A DNA stretch of 64,000 nucleotides, taken from NCBI GenBank assembly GCA_005223035.1, contig NJBK01000011.1:1-64000 (forward strand), read 5' to 3'. The DNA is from Chloroflexi bacterium B3_Chlor (GTDB lineage: Bacteria > Chloroflexota > Anaerolineae > UBA7937 > B3-Chlor). Below, in pieces: positions 35,786 to 45,052 of the stretch (positions are counted from its first letter, which is position 1; each line of letters starts with the position of its first letter). Under the pieces are notes generated by a model. It had not been told where the DNA came from and did not search any database. It saw nothing but the letters and a program-made list of their open reading frames with translations. The position numbers were made by a program, and so were the translations under genes.

Positions 35786-36060
35786 CATTCCCCTCCCTCG
35801 ATGAGAGGCCTGCCCTGAGCGCTGTCCTGAGCTTGTCGAAGGGTCCATCGAAGGGGGCTAGGGGAGGGTGAGCTGATCTCATCTCATAGTCTTATTGGCC
35901 AAGCGTGCTCGAAGAGGCTCTTCAGGTCTGCTAGCATCAACGCTCCGGCGAGAGCTCGTGTCCTTCTCACCCCCCCCTCAAGGGGGAGGGGACCTCTCCT
36001 GATCGCTGAGATTTCTGTTCCCCTCCGTTGATGGGAGCGGTTAGGGGAGGGTGATTTCAC
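35786..36060. repeat. Imperfect G/C-rich inverted repeats, dispersed-repeat type
   Basis: Two units with C-rich left arms (CCCCTCCCTCGATG near 35790; CTCACCCCCCCCTCAAG near 35967) and G-rich right arms (GGGGCTAGGGGAGGGTGA near 35855; GTTAGGGGAGGGTGA near 36035). The first unit encloses CCTGAGCTTGTCGAAGGG, a sequence widely dispersed in bacterial intergenic DNA. They look like decayed non-autonomous repeats. The rest of the 35746-36468 gap holds no recognised gene. Confidence 0.55.
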
Positions 36061-36468
36061 AACGTGTAGCAGCATTTGCGATCTGGCCATCTGCTGGAAT
36101 GGCCCAAGGCCATGTCGAAGGTGCGGAGGGGCACCACTCAGGGATCGTGCATCAGCCAGCAGGGGACGTCCCTTGACCCCTTACCTTAGACGCTATGGAT
36201 GACGAGGGCGCCCAGAGGGACTTGGTGGATAGTGCAGCAGGGGTGGCAGTTGGCTTGAAGGAGGTACGAAACCTCGCTTCGCAGGGTTGGCTCCTCGGTC
36301 AGAGTGTGGAAGTTGCCTCCACCCTATGAGATCGCCAGGTCTGCTAACTGCATCACTTTCGACCAAGAGTGAGGCGGTGATAAGTCGATTGTCCCGTGCT
36401 GTCAACTCACCGGCGGTAGTTCCGACGTTGCAGACGGGCTGTGGCCTGAGGAGAGAGCAGGGAATAAA

Positions 36469-36496
36469 CAGGGGACGGCCCTAGGGCCGTCCCCTG
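36469..36496 (-). terminator. Terminator of the DUF11 surface protein gene
   Basis: Perfect 28-base palindrome, arm CAGGGGACGGCCCT, 46 bases after the stop on the minus strand and followed there by TTTATT. Confidence 0.7.
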
Positions 36497-36542
36497 AGTG
36501 TGTGCGTGGCGCTTGCCTGATCGTCGGCGCCGCTCCGCTCCC

Positions 36543-39500
36543 CTAAGGTGTAGAATCGGGGCTAGGATACTCCTTCAGCGCCAGCGGTACGTAGTTGCAG
36601 ATGGGATCACTTTCCGTGTAGGCGTCGTTGTTGTCATCGCAGGGGTCGATGTCGTCTTCGTAGACCAGGCTCGGGGGAGCGATCACCTCCACCGTGTTGG
36701 TGATCATCTCACACGGCACCCACTCGGGGGTGGCACTCAATGTGTAGATCACCCACCCGTCGGCTGGGATATCGGCCTGGGCGATGAAATCGACCTCCGG
36801 CCAAGGGCAATCGCCCGCAGGGCAAGTTGGCACCTCACACGGCACGTCGCAGTCACCGCCGTCCGAGGCACAGCACTCCACGGTGACGTTGGTGGGGGTG
36901 AAGGGCATCGTGTCGGACACGATGACCCCATGAGCGTCGCTGGGCCCCAGGTTGGTGACGGTGATGGTATATGTCACCTCTAACGAAGGCAGGGTTGTCT
37001 CAGGCTCCTGGGTCTTCTCCACCTCCAGGTCCGCCCAGGTGCTGACGATGGTGTGGTTGGAGACGATACTGTTGCCGGTGTCATCGTCGAACATGTCACT
37101 GTAGACGAGGGCGTCGTTGACCAGCAGAGTTCCGTCAGGCACCCACGACGGCACCGTAGCGGTGAAGTCGACCGTGGCAGTCAGGTCGGGGCCCAGGGTG
37201 CCCAGGTTGCAGGTCAGCAAGTAGTCTGCCGCGCCGATGTTGGCCGTGAGGCAGTTCCCCTCGCTGGGCTTGATGCTTTGCAGGTCGATTTCGAGCAGCG
37301 ACGGCAGCGGCTGGTCCCGGACCACCACGTTCTCCGCCGTGGAGGGCCCAGCGTTGGTGACCGTCAAGGTGTAGGTCAGCGTTCCGCCGGCCGCGACCTC
37401 ATTCGGCCACAGCTCTGTTTCGCCGTAGCAGTCCACCAGCACCTCGCCCCAAGCCGTCTTGCTGATCTCCAGGTCCGCCACGGCGGTGATGTCGTGCTCG
37501 GCGATGGCCTGGTTGTTGGAGAGATCGGGGTCGAAGTCGCTAAGGACGACGTGGGCCACGTTGTTGATGCTCTGCGGCTCAGCGGCCTCGACGACGACGG
37601 TCACGATCCAGCGGCCCGATTCGCCGGGGGTCATGACGTCCAAGGTGCCGGTCAGGGCGCAGGTGAGCTGCAATTCGTTGGTGAACGGCCCCGATGTCGG
37701 GTCGCAATCCGCAACTGGGTCGGAGGTCACCGAGAGCAGGTCGAACTCTCCGTTGGACTTGAGGATGTCCCTCAGCTGCACATCGTGGGCATAGCCTGGT
37801 CCCAGGTTGTCCACGATGACGGTGTAGATCAGTTCCTCGTCCGCTCGAACCTCCCCGTCGGGCTTGCCGAACTTGGTGACTTTGAGGTCGGCCTTGCCCT
37901 GGATCAGGGTAGGCGCGGTGTTCCAGTCGTTGTAGTCTATCGGGTCGTACGTTGACTCGCTGTACACGTCAGCACGGTTGCTAACCGTGCCTGGGTCCGC
38001 ACCCGGCTCCACACGCGCGAAGATGGAGAAGTTGCGGGTCTCACCCGGTGGGATCGTCCCCAGCGTGCAGGTGTAGGTGTTTGTCTCACCTACCTGGAGA
38101 CAGTCGTCGGTGTCGATCTCATATGTCACGGAGATGGGTAACGTGTCGGTGACCATCACGTTGAAGGCGCTCCCCGGGCCGTTGTTGGTCACCTCGATGT
38201 CGTACCGGACCTGCTCGCCGGCGTATACCTTCCACGGGTCGGCCTCCTTCCAGACGGAGAGGTCGGCCTCGTTGCTAATCTGCACCCCTACGTCGTCCCA
38301 GGCGCCGCCAGGATCAGTTGTCTCGGTGATCAGGTCAGCCTTGTTCCAGATCCAGGTCCCGTCAGGCACGTCCGGCTTGACGTACACGTCGACCAGCACC
38401 ACCACAGGCCCTGGCGGGTCCGTCGGCGGGATGTCGCCCAGCGGGCAGATGAGCACGTTGGCGGCGCTCACATTGCAGGGAAGCGGTATCCCACCTTCAG
38501 ATCCTTCCTTGAAGGCATAGGCACTCACGAACTCGACCTCGTCCGGCAAGAAGTCGCGCAGCCTTACGTCACGCGACACCGAAGGTCCGTAGTTGTTGAT
38601 GTTGTAACGGTACGTGCGGATCTCCCCAGCACGCCATGGGAACGGCGGAGGAGCGTCTTTGTCGATATCCAAATCCGCCCGTGTTCCAACCTCGACGATC
38701 ACGGACGCGCGGTCGTTGCCGTTGTTCGGATCGAAGATATCGCTGTACACCACTGCGTCGTTCTCCAGGCTGCCCTCGTAGTCAGGGTCGATGGCGACGC
38801 GCACGAAGACCGTGGCAGTAGCATCACGATCCAAGCGGCCCAGGCCGCAGACAATCGGCGTGGATCCGGGAGTACCTGTCGTGCAGCTGCCCTGGGAGGG
38901 ACTGACTCCGAGCACCGACACCCCGAGTGGCAGCATGTCCTCAAGCACCACATTCTCGGCCGCCCCCGGGCCGTAATTGGTCACGTCCAATTGGAACCGA
39001 GCATTGTTACCAGCATAGTACGGCGGACCCGGTGGTGGCGTGACGGTACCCTTGGTGAGCCCCAAGTCCGCCGCGTTGGGCGGCAGTATCAGGTTCGTGG
39101 CCGTGTCCGTGTTGTTAGCTAGATCAGGATCCAAAACGAGGTCGGTCGTCATCGACACCTGAGCGGTGTTGGTGATTTCGACCGTATCCGTAACCATGTA
39201 GTCCGGTGCGACGAGCGCGTGGATGTCGAATTGGACGCTGTCGCCGGCCGGGATCGTCCCCAGGTCACACTCCAGCACCTCGGGGGGACCCGCGCTGACG
39301 AGATCGCAGTTGTCGGTGTCGATCTCGTAGTGCAGTTCGATCGGTAGCGTATCTGTGACCATCACTTCTGGCGCATCGGCCGGGCCGTCGTTGGTCACCT
39401 CGATGTGATAGACCTTCTGCTCGCCGGGATAGATCTTGGGCGGCTCGCTCGTCTTCTCGATGGACAGGTCGGCCTCAAGCGTCAACCCCTCGGGACACCA

Positions 39501-40874
39501 GCCGAAGTACTCGAGAGTGTCTGAGTATATTGGCGACCATTCGAAGGGGATGTCGATACGCGAGTCGGCGAACCACCCTACCTGTGGGAAGTCGAAGGGG
39601 TCGTCGACGCCAAAGCTGTCTCCGCCGCCAGAGGGGTCATCGTCGGGGATGATGTTGCACACGTCATAGAAGCCTGCATCCCAGTCAACGTCGGAGTTGA
39701 CAAGCACCTGGAGATGGACCATGTTGATGCCGTTGGGCGGAATCTCATCCAGATAGCAGTGCACGCCGCGGAAATCCTGCCACCAGGGCCAAGGCAGGGA
39801 ATCGTGGTAGGTGCAACTGCCGGTGCCCTGCTCGATCCAGTAGTCCAGGAAGGTCACGCCGTCGGGCAGCAGGTCCACGAAGTGGAGCATGTCCACGGTG
39901 GACGGCCCGGCGTTCCTGACCCGGATCTCATACTCCATCTCCGCACCAGGCACAACTACGTCGGGGAAGCCCCACTTGGTGATGGCTAACTCGGAGAAGG
40001 TGTAGACTTCGAGAATGAGGGAGGCGCGGTTGTTGTCATTATCTGGGTCGAAGATGTCGCTGTTGACCCAGGCGTCGTTCTCCAGCTCACGGTAATCGAA
40101 CGGCAGTTCCGCATCGACATAGTCAGGGTCGATCTTGACTGTTACCTGGACGCTTTCGCTAGCATCCCAGGCCATCTCCCCCAGGTTGCACGTCAAAGGT
40201 GCCAAGGGGTCGCCCGGTATCCCCGTGGTGCAGGAACCCGACGACGCCGAGACACTCTCCACCGTCACCCCCGCGGGCAGCAGATCCTCGACCACCACGT
40301 TAGTAGCCGGCAAGGGGCCGGTGTTGGTGACCCTCACGGTGAACTGAACGGTCTGGCCGGCATAAGGCGCATAGTCATTGGCGATCTTGGTGATCTCCAG
40401 GTCCGCTGCGATCGGCTCGAGCACCAGGTTTGTGGCCGTGTCCGTTACCACACCGTTTGCGGTCGCGGTGTTGGTGATGGTGCCTGGCGGTGTGTCCGGC
40501 AGGACCAGGACCCAGATGTCGAAGCTGCGACTGTCGCTAGGCGGGATGGGCCCCAGATCGCACTCCAGTACCTCGGGGGGACCGGTGCTGACCAGATCGC
40601 AGTTGGCGTTGTCGATCTCGTACTCCACCTCGACCGGGAGGGTATCCGTTACCAACACCTGCGGAGCATCAGACGGGCCGTTGTTGGTCACCTCGATGTG
40701 ATAGACCTTCTGCTCACCGGGGTAGACCTTCATGGGCTCGCTGGTCTTCTCGATAACGAGTTCCGCCTCCTGCAAGAGTGGGGCCGCTGACACCAGCGCG
40801 GCACTCAGGGCTATGAGTGCTGTGAGAAGAATTGCCGTGCCGACCAGTACTGTGAGCTTAGCTCGTGAATTCAT
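36543..40874 (-). CDS. Large secreted protein of ten DUF11 repeats
   Basis: 1443 residues. Signal peptide (TVLVGTAILLTALIALSAAL), then ten DUF11 units of about 120-150 residues, each opening like ADLEVEK or ADLSIEK and carrying VTN-GPSxA and VTDTLP motifs. Units 1 and 4 are much closer to each other than to the rest (KVYHIEVTN and GPPEVLECDLG shared), a sign of recent duplication. DUF11 units form beta-sandwich stalks of surface proteins and adhesins. The end (NYVPLALKEYPSPDSTP) has no membrane anchor or sorting motif, so it may be released or held non-covalently. AAGGAGG lies seven bases before ATG 40874. The promoter at 41247-41275 has an overlapping inverted repeat. Confidence 0.88.
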   Translation of the reverse strand: MNSRAKLTVLVGTAILLTALIALSAALVSAAPLLQEAELVIEKTSEPMKVYPGEQKVYHIEVTNNGPSDAPQVLVTDTLPVEVEYEIDNANCDLVSTGPPEVLECDLGPIPPSDSRSFDIWVLVLPDTPPGTITNTATANGVVTDTATNLVLEPIAADLEITKIANDYAPYAGQTVQFTVRVTNTGPLPATNVVVEDLLPAGVTVESVSASSGSCTTGIPGDPLAPLTCNLGEMAWDASESVQVTVKIDPDYVDAELPFDYRELENDAWVNSDIFDPDNDNNRASLILEVYTFSELAITKWGFPDVVVPGAEMEYEIRVRNAGPSTVDMLHFVDLLPDGVTFLDYWIEQGTGSCTYHDSLPWPWWQDFRGVHCYLDEIPPNGINMVHLQVLVNSDVDWDAGFYDVCNIIPDDDPSGGGDSFGVDDPFDFPQVGWFADSRIDIPFEWSPIYSDTLEYFGWCPEGLTLEADLSIEKTSEPPKIYPGEQKVYHIEVTNDGPADAPEVMVTDTLPIELHYEIDTDNCDLVSAGPPEVLECDLGTIPAGDSVQFDIHALVAPDYMVTDTVEITNTAQVSMTTDLVLDPDLANNTDTATNLILPPNAADLGLTKGTVTPPPGPPYYAGNNARFQLDVTNYGPGAAENVVLEDMLPLGVSVLGVSPSQGSCTTGTPGSTPIVCGLGRLDRDATATVFVRVAIDPDYEGSLENDAVVYSDIFDPNNGNDRASVIVEVGTRADLDIDKDAPPPFPWRAGEIRTYRYNINNYGPSVSRDVRLRDFLPDEVEFVSAYAFKEGSEGGIPLPCNVSAANVLICPLGDIPPTDPPGPVVVLVDVYVKPDVPDGTWIWNKADLITETTDPGGAWDDVGVQISNEADLSVWKEADPWKVYAGEQVRYDIEVTNNGPGSAFNVMVTDTLPISVTYEIDTDDCLQVGETNTYTCTLGTIPPGETRNFSIFARVEPGADPGTVSNRADVYSESTYDPIDYNDWNTAPTLIQGKADLKVTKFGKPDGEVRADEELIYTVIVDNLGPGYAHDVQLRDILKSNGEFDLLSVTSDPVADCDPTSGPFTNELQLTCALTGTLDVMTPGESGRWIVTVVVEAAEPQSINNVAHVVLSDFDPDLSNNQAIAEHDITAVADLEISKTAWGEVLVDCYGETELWPNEVAAGGTLTYTLTVTNAGPSTAENVVVRDQPLPSLLEIDLQSIKPSEGNCLTANIGAADYLLTCNLGTLGPDLTATVDFTATVPSWVPDGTLLVNDALVYSDMFDDDTGNSIVSNHTIVSTWADLEVEKTQEPETTLPSLEVTYTITVTNLGPSDAHGVIVSDTMPFTPTNVTVECCASDGGDCDVPCEVPTCPAGDCPWPEVDFIAQADIPADGWVIYTLSATPEWVPCEMITNTVEVIAPPSLVYEDDIDPCDDNNDAYTESDPICNYVPLALKEYPSPDSTP

Positions 40875-41228
40875 TTCTTCCTCCTTGTTGCATGTTGCAT
40901 GGGACTTCGATTGTGCTTGGTTGTGAGGTGTACTGCTGAGTGAACAACACGATCACCTGGCCTCCGCTCAGGTCCAGGCCAATCGGCGCCCCGCGATGAA
41001 GCTCCCTGGTAGGGGACATGGCCGATTGTGAACGAGCGGAAGCTAGGCAGAAAGATTTCGGGGCGAAAAGGGGTAAGGGGTTGTTCCGTGTGGGCACGCA
41101 GGAAGCGTGAAGCCACACTCGCGGCTGACCGTAGAGATCGGGGTGACATCTTCGCTCCAGTGAGAGACACTGTAGTCTTCCTACCATCAATGGTCAAGCC
41201 CAGACATCACGTGGTCGGGCCAGAAACT

Positions 41229-41275
41229 AAGTAGTACTATGGTACTACTTTACCACAAAATCGAAAACTTGTCAA
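41229..41275 (-). promoter_or_regulatory. Promoter with overlapping operator-like inverted repeat
   Basis: On the minus strand TTGACA (41275-41270), 17 bases, TAAAGT (41252-41247). A perfect nine-pair inverted repeat, AAGTAGTAC / GTACTACTT with a four-base spacer (41229-41250), covers the end of the -10 box and the expected transcription start. That position suits repression. The leader to the DUF11 gene would be about 365 bases, in which I recognised no riboswitch. Confidence 0.65.
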
Positions 41276-41914
41276 GTTGGCGAATGCAACGAACCTTGGC
41301 TTGCTTTCCAGTCTGTATAGCGTAGAACATGTGAAAAAGGTACGGGCTCGTGGCGATACCGTATGGCGCCAACACCTGTAGTGTCGAATGTTGTTCCCTT
41401 GGAAAACACGCACCAATCCCTCACGAAAGCAACAGTGTCCCACATTGGGTTGTGTGTGCATCACACTGAGCTCGGTTGCCGTCTAAATGAAGTCTGGATT
41501 GCTCAAAGGCAGGGTCCCGTGCCGGGGCAGTGGTGGGGCCCGGCGACATTTGGGTGCAGCCTCACAGTGAGGCCAGGCAACACACCCTGCCCTCAAGGAG
41601 AACGATGTATGCATCGTCTCCAAGGGTATTGGAACCAAGGACAGCAGTGGTCGGCGAGGGTTGTACCACGAGAGGCAAGAGGGAGATTCGGACCGCCAAG
41701 ATGATCGCGCCTGCGTTCGCCCCCTCTCCCCGCCTCTCATCAATGAGGACTTCGTTCTTCGACACTCTCAGGATGCTTGGTTCGGTGGGGCCTCGGTCCT
41801 TCCCCGGCCTACACGTGGTGCTTCCTCGATACGCTTTTCGGCTTGCCTTGTGGGAAGCACTGAGGATGCCTACAGTGGCGCCCGTGAGCCCAGTGGGAGC
41901 TAGTAACCTGGGCT
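41276..41914. other. 639-base gap, nothing certain
   Basis: Between the DUF11 promoter and the stop of the Agl23-type gene. A hairpin GCCTCAC-A-GTGAGGC is at 41559-41573. Open frames here have no recognisable domain. Confidence 0.4.
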
Positions 41915-44900
41915 CTACTCGATAGGCGCGAACTTCATGATGCGGTGGTTGTTGGAGTCGGAGATGTAGACGTTCCCCTCCTGATCCACGGCGATGCCCG
42001 TGGGCAAGTCGAAGGATGTTTCGTCCGTGCCGTACTTGCCGAAGATGGCCAGAAGGTTGCCTTCGCTGTCAAAAACCAAGACCCGGTAGCGCTCAGGATC
42101 GGTGGTGTAGATGCGCCCTTCGCCATCCACCGCCAGGTAGGGCTTGTTGACGACAGAGTCGCCCGACCATGCGTCGACCCGCCACTGGGTGCGGAACTGG
42201 AAGTCCGCATCGAAGATCTGGACACGTTGGTTCCAGGTGTCGGCCACGTAGATGTTGCCGTCCTGATCGATGGCGATGCCCACTGGCTCCTGGAACTGTC
42301 CGGGTAGGGAGCCGCCGCCGCCCCACTGGCCGAGGGGGTTGCCTTCCGAGTCGAACTTCTGGATGCGCTTGTTCCCGGTGTCGGTGACAAACAGGTTCCC
42401 TTCCAGATCAACGGCGATGCCTCTCGGTCCCCAGAACATCCCCTGCGGCTCCAGAAGCTGACCGTCGGTGTTCTGGTGCGCGCCCCAGTAGGTGATGAAC
42501 TCGCCGTCGGCGGTGAACTTCTGGATGCGATGGTTCCACGTGTCGGCCACATAGACGTTGTCCTCGCTGTCCACGGCGATTCCCCACGGTTCGGTCAACT
42601 GTCCCGGTTCCTGACCCACCGAACCCCACGCGGTGATGAAGGTTCCTTCGCTGTCGAACTTCTGGATGCGATGGTTCTGGCTGTCTGCCACGTAGACATT
42701 GCCCTGTGAATCTATCGCCAAGTCCTTGGGGAAGCCGAACTGCCCTTGCAGCGCTCCCGGCTCGCCCCAAGTCGTGATGCTGCTCACTTCACGGTGGGCC
42801 TCGGCGTATTCGGCAGAGGCTTCCACCTGGAGAGCGATAGGCACGGCGCTGGATTCCCAGATCTGGGCAGCCACGTCCTCGCGCAGATAAAAGGCGAAGT
42901 CGGAAGAGCCAAGGGGCTGGTCCAGGTCTCGGTAGAGGAGGAAATCGATGGCGCTTTGCCGCGCCTCTGGGTTCCGGAGGTTGTCGATGATTGTGCACTG
43001 CACGATGTTTGGATCGCCGACTTCCCGTCGGAGCAGATAGTCGATAGCGGCCTGTCGGGTATCCGGGTTCCGCAGTGCCTTGATGACTCCGCAGTTGGCA
43101 AGCTGGCGATAGTCCTCTGGGAACCACCAGCGGAGCCTGTATTGCCGCCTGACGTAGTTGGTGAGATAGGGCCTGACTGCACTCTCGTTGTCGAGTCCCA
43201 CCAAGACCACAGGGGCATCCAGGGGCCCCATGGGCTCTTTGCCGAAGAAGATCTTGTTGGGATAGTCGCGCAGGTACCACCAGAATGGCCAGCTCGTGAA
43301 CTCGTCGAAGGCGACCCTCATCTCCTTGCCCCCCACGAGCCTTTCCGACAGTCGCTCGATCTCCTCCATCACCATGGTGACGTCGGGGGTCGTTTGGGTG
43401 TAGACGAGCATATCCTCGGCTATGTCCCCATGAATGTAGTTGGCTATCCAAGCGTACCGGATGGTGAACACGGTCAGAACGAGAACCGCAGCAAACAGGA
43501 GCATTCTGGCGATAGAAGTAACGCGCAGCCGCCTGGCGATGAGGAAAGTAAGGTAGATGAACACCCCGGAGAGGAGTAGGGTGACCAGCCACCGCACAAG
43601 AGTGTTCAATTCCCCGAGGTTGAAGCCCGCCGCGGGCAAGCCACGGGAGAGGATACCCGACAGGCCAAGGGAAGCGGACAGGAAGCCCAACACCACTAGC
43701 CCGGCTGTAGGCACCAGGACCAGCAGGTAATGGGCGCGACGTTGACGAAGCTCCTGCCAGTTGGCTCGCTCCAGCACATCCCCTATGAACCGCGCGGCAA
43801 GGAGGATGATGGGCAGGGTCAAGTGCACAACCAACCAGGGCATTTTCTCCCCCGCCCAGCTGTAGATGACGAAGGCCACCAAGAACCAGTAGGAGAGGAA
43901 GACCCACAAGATGTTCTTCGGCCAGACGGCCTTCCTCGGCTCTTCCTCTCTTTTCCTCCTGGCGGTTGTGAAGGACAGATAGCCCATGCCCATCAAGCCC
44001 AGAAGGAAAGGCAGGAACTCATACACCGGAATGAGGATCAGATAGTAGAACCAGGGTTGTCCCCCCCGCTTCACGCCCTGTTGCGCCAGCCAGTAGCCCA
44101 GGGAGCCGATGGGCCCCGTGAGGAGGCCCCCCATGCTGGTGAGCAAGGTGGTATGGAGGAGAACGTAGATGGCCCAGAAGATGCCAGCCGCGGTTACCCA
44201 GCGGCGCCAGTTCCACCACAGGCCGAGGGCGGCGAAGACCCCGGTCACGAGCAGGAGCACCAGGAGATCATGCTGCCCGTAGTTCGTGTAGTCCAGGGGG
44301 TCCCACAGCCCTATCGCCTTGATGACAAGCGTAGTGAAATACAGTGGCGCGCAGAGACTGCCGATGAGTATCACCAGGTCGAAGGACGCCAGGTCCGGCG
44401 GGAACTTCCGGTCGCGGAGCCATTCCCAGACGAGGACGATCACCAGGAAAGTGCCGAAGATGAAGGTGGTGATATAGGAGATCTCTTTGGTGGAGAAAGC
44501 GAGGGACAGAGCGGCCGCCAGAAGATAGAGGTAGAGGTCCTTTCGTTCATCAAGGTATTTGATGATGGCGATGAACATCAGAATCTCGAAGCCGGCGGCG
44601 AAGATGTCCATGCGGATGAATCGGGAGAAGTAGAGGAAGCCGGGTGAGATGGCGAACATGGCGGCGGCCGCGAGGGCGCCGTATCTTCCCAGCCATTTTC
44701 GGAGGAAGTAGGGTGCGATGACGATGCCGAAACCGAAGAGGGCTGGGGCGACCCGGGACGTATAGTCACTGGCGCCGAAGAGGAAATAGATCACAGCGTT
44801 GGCGTGGTAGAGAAACGGGCCGTGAAGGAGAGGGTTGTGGATAAACCCTCTACCGCGGAACAATTCCCAGGAGTAGAAGGAATGCATGCTCTCGTCATGG

Positions 44901-45037
44901 TGCTGGGCGCGACTACCCAGGTCCCAGAAGCGGGTGGCAAGGGTCACCAGGATGATGGTCAGCCAGCAGATCAACTCCCAATTGAGGGTGATCTTGGCCA
45001 GCAAAGGCCTATCCAGAATGGAGAACCTCTTTTGCAT
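41915..45037 (-). CDS. Agl23/TIGR03663-type membrane protein fused to a six-blade NHL propeller
   Basis: 1040 residues. The first 560 or so hold about 13 membrane segments with the PMT/GT-C-like start RFWDLGSRAQHHDESMHSFY and RFIRMDIFAAGFEILMF, as in TIGR03663 proteins. An extracytoplasmic domain follows (about 560-760) with two similar stretches (LRNPDTRQAAIDYLLRREV and LRNPEARQSAIDFLLYRDL). The last 280 residues are six NHL repeats (FPKDLAIDSQGNVYVADSQN and five more), a beta propeller that binds proteins, glycans or RNA. Agl23 is linked to lipid-linked glycan flipping in archaea; here a role in glycan export or transfer is inference. ATG 45037, GAGGT upstream, 15 bases after the previous stop: one operon with 45053-46828. 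Confidence 0.82.
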   Translation of the reverse strand: MQKRFSILDRPLLAKITLNWELICWLTIILVTLATRFWDLGSRAQHHDESMHSFYSWELFRGRGFIHNPLLHGPFLYHANAVIYFLFGASDYTSRVAPALFGFGIVIAPYFLRKWLGRYGALAAAAMFAISPGFLYFSRFIRMDIFAAGFEILMFIAIIKYLDERKDLYLYLLAAALSLAFSTKEISYITTFIFGTFLVIVLVWEWLRDRKFPPDLASFDLVILIGSLCAPLYFTTLVIKAIGLWDPLDYTNYGQHDLLVLLLVTGVFAALGLWWNWRRWVTAAGIFWAIYVLLHTTLLTSMGGLLTGPIGSLGYWLAQQGVKRGGQPWFYYLILIPVYEFLPFLLGLMGMGYLSFTTARRKREEEPRKAVWPKNILWVFLSYWFLVAFVIYSWAGEKMPWLVVHLTLPIILLAARFIGDVLERANWQELRQRRAHYLLVLVPTAGLVVLGFLSASLGLSGILSRGLPAAGFNLGELNTLVRWLVTLLLSGVFIYLTFLIARRLRVTSIARMLLFAAVLVLTVFTIRYAWIANYIHGDIAEDMLVYTQTTPDVTMVMEEIERLSERLVGGKEMRVAFDEFTSWPFWWYLRDYPNKIFFGKEPMGPLDAPVVLVGLDNESAVRPYLTNYVRRQYRLRWWFPEDYRQLANCGVIKALRNPDTRQAAIDYLLRREVGDPNIVQCTIIDNLRNPEARQSAIDFLLYRDLDQPLGSSDFAFYLREDVAAQIWESSAVPIALQVEASAEYAEAHREVSSITTWGEPGALQGQFGFPKDLAIDSQGNVYVADSQNHRIQKFDSEGTFITAWGSVGQEPGQLTEPWGIAVDSEDNVYVADTWNHRIQKFTADGEFITYWGAHQNTDGQLLEPQGMFWGPRGIAVDLEGNLFVTDTGNKRIQKFDSEGNPLGQWGGGGSLPGQFQEPVGIAIDQDGNIYVADTWNQRVQIFDADFQFRTQWRVDAWSGDSVVNKPYLAVDGEGRIYTTDPERYRVLVFDSEGNLLAIFGKYGTDETSFDLPTGIAVDQEGNVYISDSNNHRIMKFAPIE

Positions 45038-45052
45038 GTCGCTGTTACCTCG

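Noticed and set aside
41363-41925. Open frames in the gap after the DUF11 promoter
   Set aside because: Several overlapping frames, none with family resemblance or a start signal.
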